A stretch of 38,379 nucleotides of DNA from Baffinella frigidus (taxonomy: Eukaryota; Cryptophyceae; Cryptomonadales; Baffinellaceae), in contig MU646418.1 in the NCBI GenBank assembly GCA_026770585.1, forward strand, positions 719,341 through 757,719, written 5' to 3'. Position numbers and translations under genes: made by a program. The stretch's first letter is position 1; each line of letters starts with the position of its first letter. The notes below the pieces were generated by a model that saw nothing but the letters and a program-made list of their open reading frames with translations, did not search any database and was not told the origin of the DNA. Below, piece after piece: positions 10,432 through 20,200 of this stretch.

Positions 10432-12195
10432 GATTGAGGGTTGAGGGTTGAGGCTTGAGGGTTCAGCGTGCATCGTTCAGCGTTCAGGGTTAAGAATTTA
10501 GGAGTTTGGGCTTGGGGTGCAGGCATCACGGTTCAGGGTTCAGGGTGTGGGGTTCAGGGTTTAGGGATTGGGGTGTGGGGTTTAGGGTTGAGGCGTCAGG
10601 GTTTGGGGGTCCAGCGTTTTGAGATTCGGAATCAGAGTTGAGCGTGTAGGGTTAAGCGTGTTGTGGTTCTGGGTGTTAGGGGTCTGGGGTTCAGGATTCA
10701 CATGCAAGAGTTTAGGGGTCTGGGGTTCAGGGTTTAGGGTGTCGGGTGTGGTCTCGGGGTTTAGGATTGCAGGGATAAGGGGGTTGAGGGTATAGGACTT
10801 AGCGTGTCGGGTTCATGGACAGGGTTCAGGCTTCAGGATTAAGAGTTTGAGGTTTAAGGTTGAGGCTTTTGGAGTAGGGTTTCGGGTTTAGGGTTTAGGG
10901 TGTAGGGTTTAGGGGTTTGGGATTAGGGTGTGGAGTTTAGGGTTTGGGGTTTAGCGTTGAGTGTTTAGCGGTTGGGGTGTGGGGGTTCAGGTTCGGGGTG
11001 TGGGGTGTGGGGTAAGTTTTACGGCTTAGGGTGTAGGGTTCAGAGTTGATGGTGTATGGTTTATGGTTTATGGTCTATGGTTCATGGTTTATGGTTTATG
11101 GTTTACGGTGTATGGTTTATGGTTCGGGGTTGTTGGTTTATGGTTTATGGTTTGTGGTTCATGGTTTAAGTTTTTTAGAGTTCAGGGGCTAGGGTCAAGA
11201 GCTTAGGGTTGAGGTCATTACTGTTTATGAACTATGGCCCTCGCCACGGGCGATGAGAGGCGGGGAGAGGCAGAGGGGGGGAGGACCGGGCCGAAGAGGA
11301 AGGTGAGGCGGCGGCAGAACTCCTTGATGTCCTTGCCGAAAACCTGCCCACGTCCGGTCAACAAGCGTGATCCCGTCAAAAGGCGGCATCTGACCGGGTG
11401 GGTGTTCTCGCGGTTCCTGCTCTCGAATCAATCAGAGATCCACCTGGATTTAGTTGAGATGACGCACCCATCCGCGCAAAAGGGCCACGAAAATCCTCCC
11501 TGAGGCCCCTGCACTCCTCCCCCGGCGTGCGCCTCAGACGCGGTGAGCACGCGAGCCGCTCACCTACCACGCAGGAGCAATGCAAGGGTGGTGCCGCAGC
11601 CGGTCGCGGGGGAGAGTGCAGGGCAGGGCAGGAGGGGGAGGCGGGGAGCGACCCCGGCGGTGCGGCCCTTCCAGAGGCGTTTGAAGTCGTTGAGGCCGAG
11701 GAGGATCACGCACACGTCGACGTTCACGGGCCCGCCGCCTGTCCCCGCAAATTTGCGCTCCTCGGGGTCGCTGCCGAGCGTGCGCCCCTCCACCACGCGC
11801 TGCAAGTCGGCCATGACGCTCGCCTGGATGGAACGCGCATCGCCCCCGTCGACCCCGAACGACCGCCAAGCGACATCCCGGTGGCTGTGCCCCGAGAGCC
11901 CGCGCGCGAGAGAGTTGGCGATCACGGGCGCCTCGTCGCACCCGATGCCCAGCACCAGTGAGTCGCCGATGACGATCAGCCGCTTCGCCGTGTCACCTCC
12001 CGACTGCGCCTTGCGTTGCCCGTCGAATGGCACGAAGCCCACGGAACGCGCGTCGCGCGGGTGTGGCAGCGGCTCGTATGTGGCTTGAAGCCACGCTGTC
12101 TGAACCCCCACCACGCTCGCCAGCACGCTCCCTCCAGCCAGGAAGGGGTTGCTGGGGTTGAAGATAAACCGCGTAAATCCGGTCATGAAGCTCAT
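8842..12195 (-). CDS. SGNH/GDSL-type hydrolase with N-terminal membrane segment (5 exons, 293 aa)
   Basis: Exons in transcript order: 12195-11653, 11343-11287, 9739-9635, 9351-9283, 8949-8842 (TAA). All junctions are phase 0 and the joined frame is 293 codons plus stop. Block I is VIGDSLVLGIG with the nucleophile Ser. A Gly of block II lies in GVDGGDARS, block III is LLGLNDFKR (oxyanion Asn), and block V is SVDGVHPNENGY with the catalytic Asp and His. Such enzymes hydrolyse esters of lipids, sugars or other small substrates; the substrate cannot be told here. Residues about 1-35 include a hydrophobic stretch (FLAGGSVLASVVGVQTAWL) that could anchor or target the protein. Starting at 12195 puts this near the N-terminus, though the frame is open to 12258. 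The fourth exon's 3' border is the least certain. Intron 2 is a 1.5-kb telomere-like array. Confidence 0.85.
9740..11286 (-). repeat. 1.5-kb degenerate telomere-like array forming SGNH gene intron 2
   Basis: From about 9750 to 11220 the plus strand is an almost continuous run of variants of GGGTTTAGGG/GGGTTGAGGG/GGGTTCAGGG, including about eight near-perfect GGGTTGA units at 10385-10455 and a TATGGTT sub-array at about 11050-11165. The sense strand of the host gene carries CCCTAAA. It fills the intron between exons 2 and 3. Confidence 0.9.
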
Positions 12196-13145
12196 GTCAA
12201 GATGCCGCAGCGATGCTGCGGTCTCCTGCACACCAGCCCAGCCCACACAACGCCGCAAATCAGCGATTGATGGTCCAGCTTCACACGCGGGCGGGGGCCA
12301 GGTGCGGGAATCGAAGGCCAGGTCAACGGGCGGGAGCTGGCCAGGTCGAGAAAGGGGTGTTACTGGGGTTCAGGTATTCGGACAAACCACCTCTGCCCTC
12401 CGGGTCGCAGCCGCTTCATCCTCCCCAGGCCTCCGCTCAGCGTGGCCACGCGACTCCGCCACGGCATGCAGGCTGCCTCGCCCAGCTGCTGCACTTTGAT
12501 CAGAGTCCCCCGCTTCTTGCGAGAGCAGGGGAGCCATTAGCTGCGAGCTGATTGGAGATAGCCCACGCCCGCTCATCATGTTGAGGCCCACACGGTTCAG
12601 CTGGCCTTCGCAGCCTCAGCGTAGGCCAGACAGTCCCCTCCCCCGTCCGGGGAACACGTCGGGCCGTGGGCTCTTCTGACCCTCTCCCTGGATCCCCTTC
12701 TTGACGGAAGGTCTTGGCTCCTGCGCCAAAAATAAGCGGGATGGGACTGAAAAGGGTCACGTTTCGCCCGGATTTCCGGAACACGTCGGGACGTGGGCTC
12801 CCTCCCCCCCGAAAGAGAGATCGAAAAAACAACGACCACAGTCAAAATCTGGTCGGGTTCAAGACTCCTGAACCCGAGAAGAAGAGGTTTGGGAAAGGCC
12901 AGCTGCGGCGTTTTGGGGGAAGGCCAGGTTCGGCGTCTCAGCGACACGTACCCCTCATCCGCCCAAAACTGATGCTGGTGAACCTGCAAGGAAACGCCGT
13001 CCTTCCTCCGTCGCACCCCGACCAGGAGCTTCAGGACTCCCTCGCTTGGTGGCTCAAGACTATCGAGGTGGCCTGCACGCCCCCCAGCAAGAAGCAGGGC
13101 GGTGTGTGAGGAGGGGGGCACGGCGCACCTCTTCAGGGCGCAAAA
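12196..13145. other. divergent intergenic region between SGNH and SCAR genes
   Basis: This probably holds both promoters and 5' UTRs. A phrase GGAACACGTCGGG(C/A)CGTGGGCTC occurs at about 12650-12672 and 12779-12801. The pair GG(A/G)AAGGCCAG at about 12893 and 12917 is a second short duplication. An open frame at 12714-13109 (+) has no recognisable domain, and I do not call it a gene. It could contain an upstream exon of the SCAR gene. Confidence 0.45.
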
Positions 13146-16100
13146 ATGCTGATTGCTCCGCCGTCGCGGGAAGGCGTCGATGATGTACTTCGGGCAGTCG
13201 CGCTCAGCCCAGTGGTGAGAGGCGCAGCGCCTGACTCTGTCCCAGTCGCTACAACAACAGCTCTCCTCAATCTTCTCGCGGAATTCTCCAGCAAGACCAC
13301 GATCGTATTCCGCGGCCTGGTCGAGTCCTCTTCATCCGCGCAGCAGCGCTTGATCAACCTCTCGCAGCGCGCGGCAACTGCCGGGGAGAGCATCGACGCC
13401 CTGGAGCGCAGCAGCGACGCGGGTGCCAACCTATCCCGCACGGTGGTCCGGGCGGGGTTTGGGGTCGACTCGGGTCTCGCGGAGCATCTCGAGGAGGAGG
13501 CGCGGCAGGTGCCGAGTGGTCCGTGGCGCACGGGCGCGAGCACGGTGCCCACCTGGGTAAACCCAAAACCCTAATCCGTAAACCCTCCACCCCGAACCCC
13601 AAACCCTAAACCCTCAACCATAAAACCTAAACCCTTAACAATAAAACCAGGCGACTTCGATCCAGACGCATCTGGACCGCTGCCCGCCGTTCCCCAACTT
13701 GGCTGGAGTCGGCGACTACCGGTGAGTCAGGGGGAGGCGTGCGTGTCGCCGCGTGTCGTGTGCGCCTGCAATTGCGGATAGTTTAGCCAGCGTCCATGTG
13801 GCACTCGGTGCACCCAACGGTTGCACCAGCAGCGTGTTGCAGCGCAAGAAACTGGTGCAGGAGTCCTGCATGCGAAATGACGGCAGTGTCTCCGTCGACA
13901 GCTGATGACACTCGAGACACGGTGTTGGTGCGGGTGCAGGCTGTTCTCCAACCCCGATCCAGTGGTGCATCTCTACGATCGGATGGCCGAGCAGTCGCAG
14001 CATGCGCGTGACGCCAAGCCCAAGCGGGTTCCCTCCCCTCCCATCGATTCCCCCCTAGGGCACCCCTCCTCGAACTGTCGTGTGTGCAACTATCTCTCCC
14101 TAGCACCTGGAGGGTGTGAGCACTGCGGGTTCTGTGTCGGGACTGCAGAGGTGCAGATATTCTCAGTGCCTAGCGTCCGCGCTGCGTTGTCGGGCAGGGG
14201 GGGGGGCATGGATTTGCATCCAGGTGACCCCACCTGAGATTTGCAAGGAGGTGACCGGAGATGTCTCGTGGGGTGCAGCAAAAAGGGTCGAGGCAACGCA
14301 AGACAGAGGTCAGGTCCGACGCGACAAAACAAGGCCTTGAGCTGTACCGCCCCGCCCGCCCGGATGTAGCTAGCTTTCACTTGCGGCGTTTTCTTGCAAT
14401 GCGTTTCACACGCGGGGTTGTCGGGCGGCACAGCACACCGTGTCAGGAGTGGGGCGCGTCACGACCATGTGCCACCTTCATCTCCGCGAGAGTATCAATT
14501 AATTAATTTCGGCGCGCAACAAAATTTACTACACAAACGCGGTATTATTACTAGTATAACCCAATCGTGTAGTAAATTTTGTTGCCCACAAGCAATTAAT
14601 TCATACTGTCGCGGAGATTAACCTTGTCCGTGTGTCCAGGCACAAGAAGAAGACAGACGACTTCTCGGAAATCTCCTTCTCGAACCCAGGTCGGTGCCAG
14701 ATTTCCCGCTTTGGCCACCGATGTTGAAACGTTGGACGGCGGGTAAGGCAAAGGTTTACCATGTCTGCAAACAGATAGATGGCGGGCCTGTTGATCTCGA
14801 TCCGAGCTCAACACACGTTTCGCTCCTGCAGATGCGGTGAAGATCGGGGGGGCGAAGGCGGTGTGCATGTTCCAAGTGACTCCTGAGCTGCGGCAAGACA
14901 TGCGCCGCTGCCTGGTCCGCCCACCCCCCTCCACCTGCCACCACCACTCTCGCTCAAGGCCCCGAGGCCGCCTTCCTCCCCCGCACCTTGCCGCTGCAAC
15001 GCTCCTTGTTTCCCAACCCTCTTCCACCCCGCACCTTTATCGCTACGCGTACCGCACCCGTCGAGCTTGTTGGATCCTGACCTGGGCGGGTGGCGCGCAC
15101 GACGCGCAGCGGCTCGACGGGTGCATCGCGACCCCCTACATCGCCGCCCCCCCCNNNNNNNNNNNNNNNNNNNNNNNNNNNNNNNNNNNNNNNNNNNNNN
15201 NNNNNNNNNNNNNNNNNNNNNNNNNNNNNNNNNNNNNNNNNNNNNNNNNNNNNNNNNNNNNNNNNNNNNNNNNNNNNNNNNNNNNNNNNNNNNNNNNNNN
15301 NNNNNNNNNNNNNNNNNNNNNNNNNNNNNNNNNNNNNNNNNNNNNNNNNNNNNNNNNNNNNNNNNNNNNNNNNNNNNNNNNNNNNNNNNNNNNNNNNNNN
15401 NNNNNNNNNNNNNNNNNNNNNNNNNNNNNNNNNNNNNNNNNNNNNNNNNNNNNNNNNNNNNNNNNNNNNNNNNNNNNNNNNNCCCCCCCGCCTCCCATGC
15501 CCGGTGCGGGAAGCGGAGGAGCGCCCCCACCGCCTCCGCCGCCGCCCTCCGCGGCCAGAGGGGGGGCTCCGGCAGCGCCGCCACCACCGCCCGCGGCGGC
15601 CGCTGGCGGGATGGGGCTGCCGTCGGGCGACCAGCTGATGGCAGGGCGCGCGCGGCTGAATGCTGCACCCAACGTCGAGCGCGGAGAGGTGCTGAAGCCG
15701 GCCGATGAACGCACCTCCCTCCTCGACGAGATCCGCAACGTCTGCCCCCTACCTCCCCCCTATCCTGTCGGACACCATGCCCTCCTCCCCCGCTCCTGCT
15801 ATTTGTCCTGGCTGGAGCCATCAAGTGTTGATGCATTTCGTATCTCAACTGCGGTGCACGGCCGGGTGGCCTCCACCTCATTGCACACACCCGCACTGTG
15901 CACCCCCGCACCGCAAACAGTGCTGGGAGGGAGGTGGTGGGGTGGCGTGTTGGCTGGCAGGGGTGTGGTGGTGGGGGGCGCTGACTCGAGGCAGCGTGAT
16001 GTCACGCGGGGGGTCGCTGAATCGCGGCATGGCTACGCGGTTGGCAGGCGCGGCAGAAGGGCAAGCTCAAGTCCGCGGCCGCGCGCGAGATCGCTGTCAA

Positions 16101-16230
16101 GCCCGAGAACGACTCGTCCGCGGGGGGGCTTGGGATGTCCAACCTCCTCCGCGAGAGGGTCGAGGCAAAGTTCAAGGCTGCGAGGGGTGAGGATGATTCC
16201 TCGGATGACGACTGGTCCGACGAGAACTGA
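13146..16230 (+). CDS. SCAR/WAVE-type Arp2/3 activator (about 9 exons; assembly gap inside)
   Basis: Exons: 13146-13556, 13651-13721, 13940-14027, 14279-14313, 14640-14689, 14832-14914, 15110-15154 then gap, 15483-15739, 16048-16230 (TGA). The N-terminus fits a SCAR homology domain: a helical segment (TALLNLLAEFSSKTTIVFRG, continuing to about residue 85), GFGVDS, then RCPPFPNLAGVGDY and LFSNPDPVVHLYDRM, followed by a basic stretch (KPKRQKGSRQRKTE, HKKK). The middle is poly-Pro. The C-terminus has a WH2-like actin-binding motif (RTSLLDEIRN, then QKGKLKS after an intron), a connector-like helix (LLRERVEAKFKAA) and an acidic tail with the conserved Trp (EDDSSDDDWSDEN). SCAR/WAVE proteins switch on Arp2/3 actin nucleation. 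The 328-N gap preserves frame if its stated length is right. The exon at 14832 (DAVKIGGAKAVCMFQVTPEL) is unfamiliar. WASH is the main alternative, because the WH2-to-GKxKLK spacing recalls it. Confidence 0.75.
13557..13650 (+). repeat. SCAR intron 1 made entirely of telomere-like repeat
   Basis: The 94-base intron runs from GTAAACCC to AAAACCAG and consists end to end of CCCTAAA/CCCTCAA/CCCCAAA-type units. Both splice sites look like variants of the repeat itself. Confidence 0.8.
14480..14618 (+). mobile_element. 139-base hairpin element in SCAR intron 4
   Basis: The left arm starts ATCTCCGCGAGAGTAT and contains CAACAAAATTTACTACAC. The right arm starts GTGTAGTAAATTTTGTTG and ends ATACTGTCGCGGAGAT. 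The arms are about 50 bases with few mismatches around a loop of about 35 bases (CGGTATTATTACTAGTAT). It is AT-rich against a GC-rich host and ends 21 bases before the acceptor at 14639. I see no clear target-site duplication. Confidence 0.85.
15155..15482. other. assembly gap (328 N)
   Basis: The unknown bases are flanked by poly-C on both sides (CCCCCCCC before, CCCCCCC after), inside the poly-Pro coding region of the SCAR/WAVE gene. Proline codon repeats probably broke the assembly. The length may be an estimate. Confidence 0.95.
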
Positions 16231-16454
16231 GCTGTCGTCTTTCTGCTCCTCGCCGCTCGCCCCAGGTCGCGTGCCTTGACCACCCCACCCCACCCCACCC
16301 GCCACCCGCCTCATTCCGTGCAGTCTGTGTACAGAGAATGCCTGGGATTCAACTTTTGCGGGTATGGTCCTGTGATGCGCGTTTGACTGTGTTTCCTCTG
16401 ATGCGCGTTTGACTGTGTTGCGATGCGATGTGGGCAAGAGGTGTGTGTGCAACA

Positions 16455-16575
16455 AACCCTGAACCATAAACCATAAACCCTGAACCCTAAACACTGAATC
16501 CTAAACCCTGGACCCTGGACCCTAGACCCTAGACCCTGGACCCTGGACCCTGGAACCTAAACCCTAAACCCTGAC
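16455..16575 (+). repeat. telomere-like array downstream of SCAR
   Basis: CCCTAAA, CCCTGAA and CCCTGGA units form the plus strand here, including a sub-run of CCCTGGA/CCCTAGA. This is the sense orientation for the SCAR gene that ends at 16230. Confidence 0.85.
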
Positions 16576-17103
16576 CCATGTTTCGGCCTGCGCCTCCCTC
16601 GAGGCGCAGGACGCAGCACTCGGCGCGGCAGGGCCTCTCTGTGCTGTGATCCCGCGCTGCTGTCCCGCAGGGCTCTCGCACAACGACCTCATTGATTCCA
16701 ACAAGTTTCAACAGAAAGAGCACTCTCAATCTGCAATCAATGCTCTTTCAGGTGGGCGGGATCTGCAGCGGGGGTGCGTCTGGCGTGAGACCCTCGGGAC
16801 GTGAGTGTGATGCCAACAATGTGCGGGTTTGGTGAGAGAAGCGCCGCCATGTCGCCAGCATGAGACGCTGATGTAAGCATGAGACGCTGCTGTAATACAC
16901 TTTTTGTACTAGCACCCCGCCACCACGGTGTTCGCATGGACTCTGGATGCACGCGGAGCTAGAACTGTGCCCATGCTTCGCGGCTTCTCGCCTGCAGCTC
17001 TGCCACACTCCCGCACCATAGCAGTGTACAAAAAACAGTGCACCGCGCAGCACCCACACAGCCGCACCGCCCGCACCAACGCGCCTGTAACTCGTGCAAC
17101 CAC

Positions 17104-17215
17104 CTTCTCTCTCTCTTCGCTCTCTTCTCTTTATCCCTCTCTCTATCTTTTCTTTATCTCGCGCGCGCGCGCGCGCTCTCGCGCGCGCTCTCTCTCTCTC
17201 TCTCTCACTCTTTCT
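17104..17215 (+). repeat. (CT)n and (CG)n microsatellite
   Basis: TCTCTCTCTT tracts flank a pure CGCGCG run of about 20 bases at 17159-17178, followed by 20 more bases of CTCTCT. The CG run is a potential Z-DNA-forming stretch. It lies just beyond the La stop codon. Confidence 0.85.
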
Positions 17216-17266
17216 GCAACCAGCTTCTCTCTCGTTTGCAGAGGCGCGGTGCTTCTAGCCGCTCGC

Positions 17267-20200
17267 TCAAAACTGGCCTTCCCGGGGCTTAGACTTGTTC
17301 TTCCACCATGGAATCTTCTTGTTGAGAAGCTGCCGAGGGCAACAAGCGTTTTCGTCAGCACTCGAAAGCGTCTTGGTGCCATGCCCAATCAGTCTATGTA
17401 CAATGTCACACGCAGGCAGGCTATGGGGGTACATGTCCGGCAGACGCAAGCGCAACGCGGGGGAAGGAACGAGCAGCCAGCAGCCGGTACAGGGGTACCT
17501 CGCTCATAAACCAATCACACCCCACCTAGGGACCACCATAGGGCCCTAGGCATAGGCCTACTGAAGGGTCCTAGGGGGAAGCGGTTTCTTATGAGCGAGG
17601 TACCTCTGTACTGACACGGGGGGGGCATCGAGACCTGTGTTCTCTTCTTGAGTTTGTCATTCTCAACGGCCTCGGTCTCCTTGTCAGCCCTGCACACCTG
17701 CGCCACCAACCCCGCCTTTTGAGTCACACCATGCGCACCACCCCATCATCAAACTCTAGCACGCACGACCCCACTCCCAGCCGCTCCAGCTGCCCCACGC
17801 AGCTACCCCACGCACGTGGGGCAGCTGAAGCGTTTCTGTTTTCACGCGCGCCTGCCAAACAGGCAAGCGCCTGGCAAGGGTTCACTTTAAGTGGAGGGTT
17901 TTATAAAAATCGCGACACGCGAGCATGGGTGCTTGCAGGCGCTTGGCAGGCGCTCGGGGTGGCTGGCGAACGCCGAGCACGTGTCAACGCGTTGACACAA
18001 CACTGTCGTGGCGTGCGCCTCAAGAGCCAGGCGAGCGCCTCGGGTTTGCTCGCACCTTGGGAGCGCAGGTGCCCAGCACCGGAGTTCCCCGCTCTTCGTC
18101 AAACTCCGCGACCGCTGCTGACGCGTGGCTCTGCGCGCCGTACCGGATGATCGCCGAATTGTTGTTCGCGTGCATCTCCACGTACTGCCAGAGAGACACG
18201 TCCCCTTTTTATCGATTGCAACAAACATTGTTTCCACCGTTGAGCCGCATCTATTTTATGGCAACCATTTTTCTCCTTCCGTGAAGGCCTTGTAAGATCA
18301 AGACCCGCCAGAAACCCTGAGACAGCACCCCCCGCGCGCGCGAGCCTCAGCCAGCCACTGCCACGCGCCAGCCACCTTGAGAGAAGGTAGGGACACCACT
18401 AAGAGAGCTGCGACAAGTGTAAGATGTCTCGCGAGTAACGAGAGTGACATGTCCCAGGGTGCCTGGCGGGTGCAGCGTAGATGGGGGCCCTGCCCTGCAT
18501 GCAACGGCGCGCATCGCAAACCTGAGAGGGAAAGGACCTTGACAGGGCCGTAGCGCCCGAAGGCATCAGCAACAGCCTGTCTTGACACCCCCGTGTCCAG
18601 CTCCGTGAGCTTCACCCAGATCTGCCCCATCGCCACACCTCATGTCATGAGCCTCTCGCAAGGTTGCGAGAGAAGAGAAACCTCGCTCTGCACGCAGCGG
18701 CAAATTGGGGCGGGTCGAGGCAGCCACCGCTATGCTTCTGCAAACCTACACAGCCAAAAAAATCGTCTTCCCGGAAAGGTGCTCTCACCCCGGAATGGTT
18801 CCTGGGAAGGTTCTTCATGGTCTTCTCTTCCTTGTCCTCGCCGCCCGCGTCTGGCTCCTCCCGCTTCCTCGCCTCGTACTCCCGTCTCTGTTTGTTCCCA
18901 CACATCACACAATTACGCATGTTTCCACACACTCAACACAATTACGCGTGTTTCTACACACACCAAAGATGCCACACACCGCGAATGTTGCCCCCCGGGG
19001 AACAAGCGGGGAACACTGCCACGCCGTCACTCACTGCAGAGAGACAGTTGCCGACAGCTGCAAGAAAAGCGGTCGCCGGCTACCGCAAAAAAAGAAGGCC
19101 TGAGGAACACCTGTGTGCGATTGACAAGAGCAATGAGGCCTGTCCGGGTGTGTGCACAAAGAGAGGGGCACCTGCTCTATCCGCTGCTTGCGCTGCTTCT
19201 GCTTCCAGTCTCGCTTCATGCAGACCTCCAACACCTCCCCCCCGCGCCCCGCTTGCTTCAACGTCGCCTGCCACACCACACGCCGTCCCGCTTCAGGGTT
19301 TGGGGTTTGGGGTTTGAGGTTGATGAGGTTTGGGGTTCGGGGTTTTGGGTTTTGGGTCTAGGGGTAAGGGTTTGGGTTTGGGGTTGAGGGTTCAGGGTTT
19401 AAGGTGTAGGTTTTAGGGTTGATGGTGCAGGGTTGAGGGTGTGGGATTCAGGGTTTGGGGTTGAGGGTTGAGGGTTTGGGGTTTAGGGGTTAGGGTTTAG
19501 GGCTTAGGGTTTAGGATGTGGGGTGTAGGGTTTATGGTTCAGGGTGTGGGGTTCGGGGTTGAGAGTTTAGGGTTTGAGTATAGGGTTAAGTGTCTAGGGT
19601 TTACGGTGGGGGGTGTAGTGTGTAGGGTTGGGGGTTCAGATTTTGAGAAGAAAGAAGCGGGGAGGAGACCTGAGTGCAGCGGAGCGCTTGCTCCTCTGAT
19701 GCCATCTCAATGAACACCCCGCCCCCCTTTCCGTGGAAATCGTGCACCATCCGCACACACCGCACCTGTTGGTACCCGGGCGCTCGCCTGAGCGTCTCTC
19801 AGGCAGCGCTCAGCACGCTGGCTCAGCACTCTGGCTCAGCACTCTCTCTGAGCGGTGGTTGGCGCACAATGCAGGAGCACGTGAGCGACGGCGGGGCAGG
19901 GGGGTCCAGCCAGCTTCTCTTCTCACCAACCCCTCTCCATCTTGCAGCACCGTGCACAACCCCCCTCCCAACCTCACCCGCACACCCCAGCAAAAGCATC
20001 GTAACGGGGGGTGCTGCGGCAAAATGTGCGGGGGGTGCTGCACTCTTCCAAGGCTTCGATTCCACCGCAAGGGGCGGCTGCTTGCTGCCAACACTTTAAT
20101 TTCGGACTATTACTCAACCATTATCACGTATTTGCTTTGCTGGGGATGAATTTTACGCACACGAGAGCAACCACCACCCTGACATCCCACACATGCAAGC

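Larger units (their letters stand above)
16231..17266. other. convergent intergenic region between SCAR and La genes
   Basis: This contains a duplicated TGATGCGCGTTTGACTGTGT phrase (about 16373 and 16399), a CCCTAAA/CCCTGGA array at 16455-16575, and a possible stray exon-like stretch at 16675-16750 on the plus strand (CAG|G acceptor, then LSHNDLIDSNKFQQKEH, GT donor) that I could not attach to either gene. A (CT)n/(CG)n microsatellite lies at about 17104-17215. Confidence 0.5.

Noticed and set aside
12597-13121. Opposing frames of 130-175 codons between SGNH and SCAR genes
   Set aside because: No domain, biased composition from GC-rich DNA, and they contain short duplications. At most an upstream SCAR exon could hide here.
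16675-16750. Plus-strand exon-like stretch (LSHNDLIDSNKFQQKEH) with CAG acceptor and GT donor
   Set aside because: It cannot be joined to the SCAR gene, which already ends at 16230 in its acidic tail, nor to La on the other strand. Kept only as a note.
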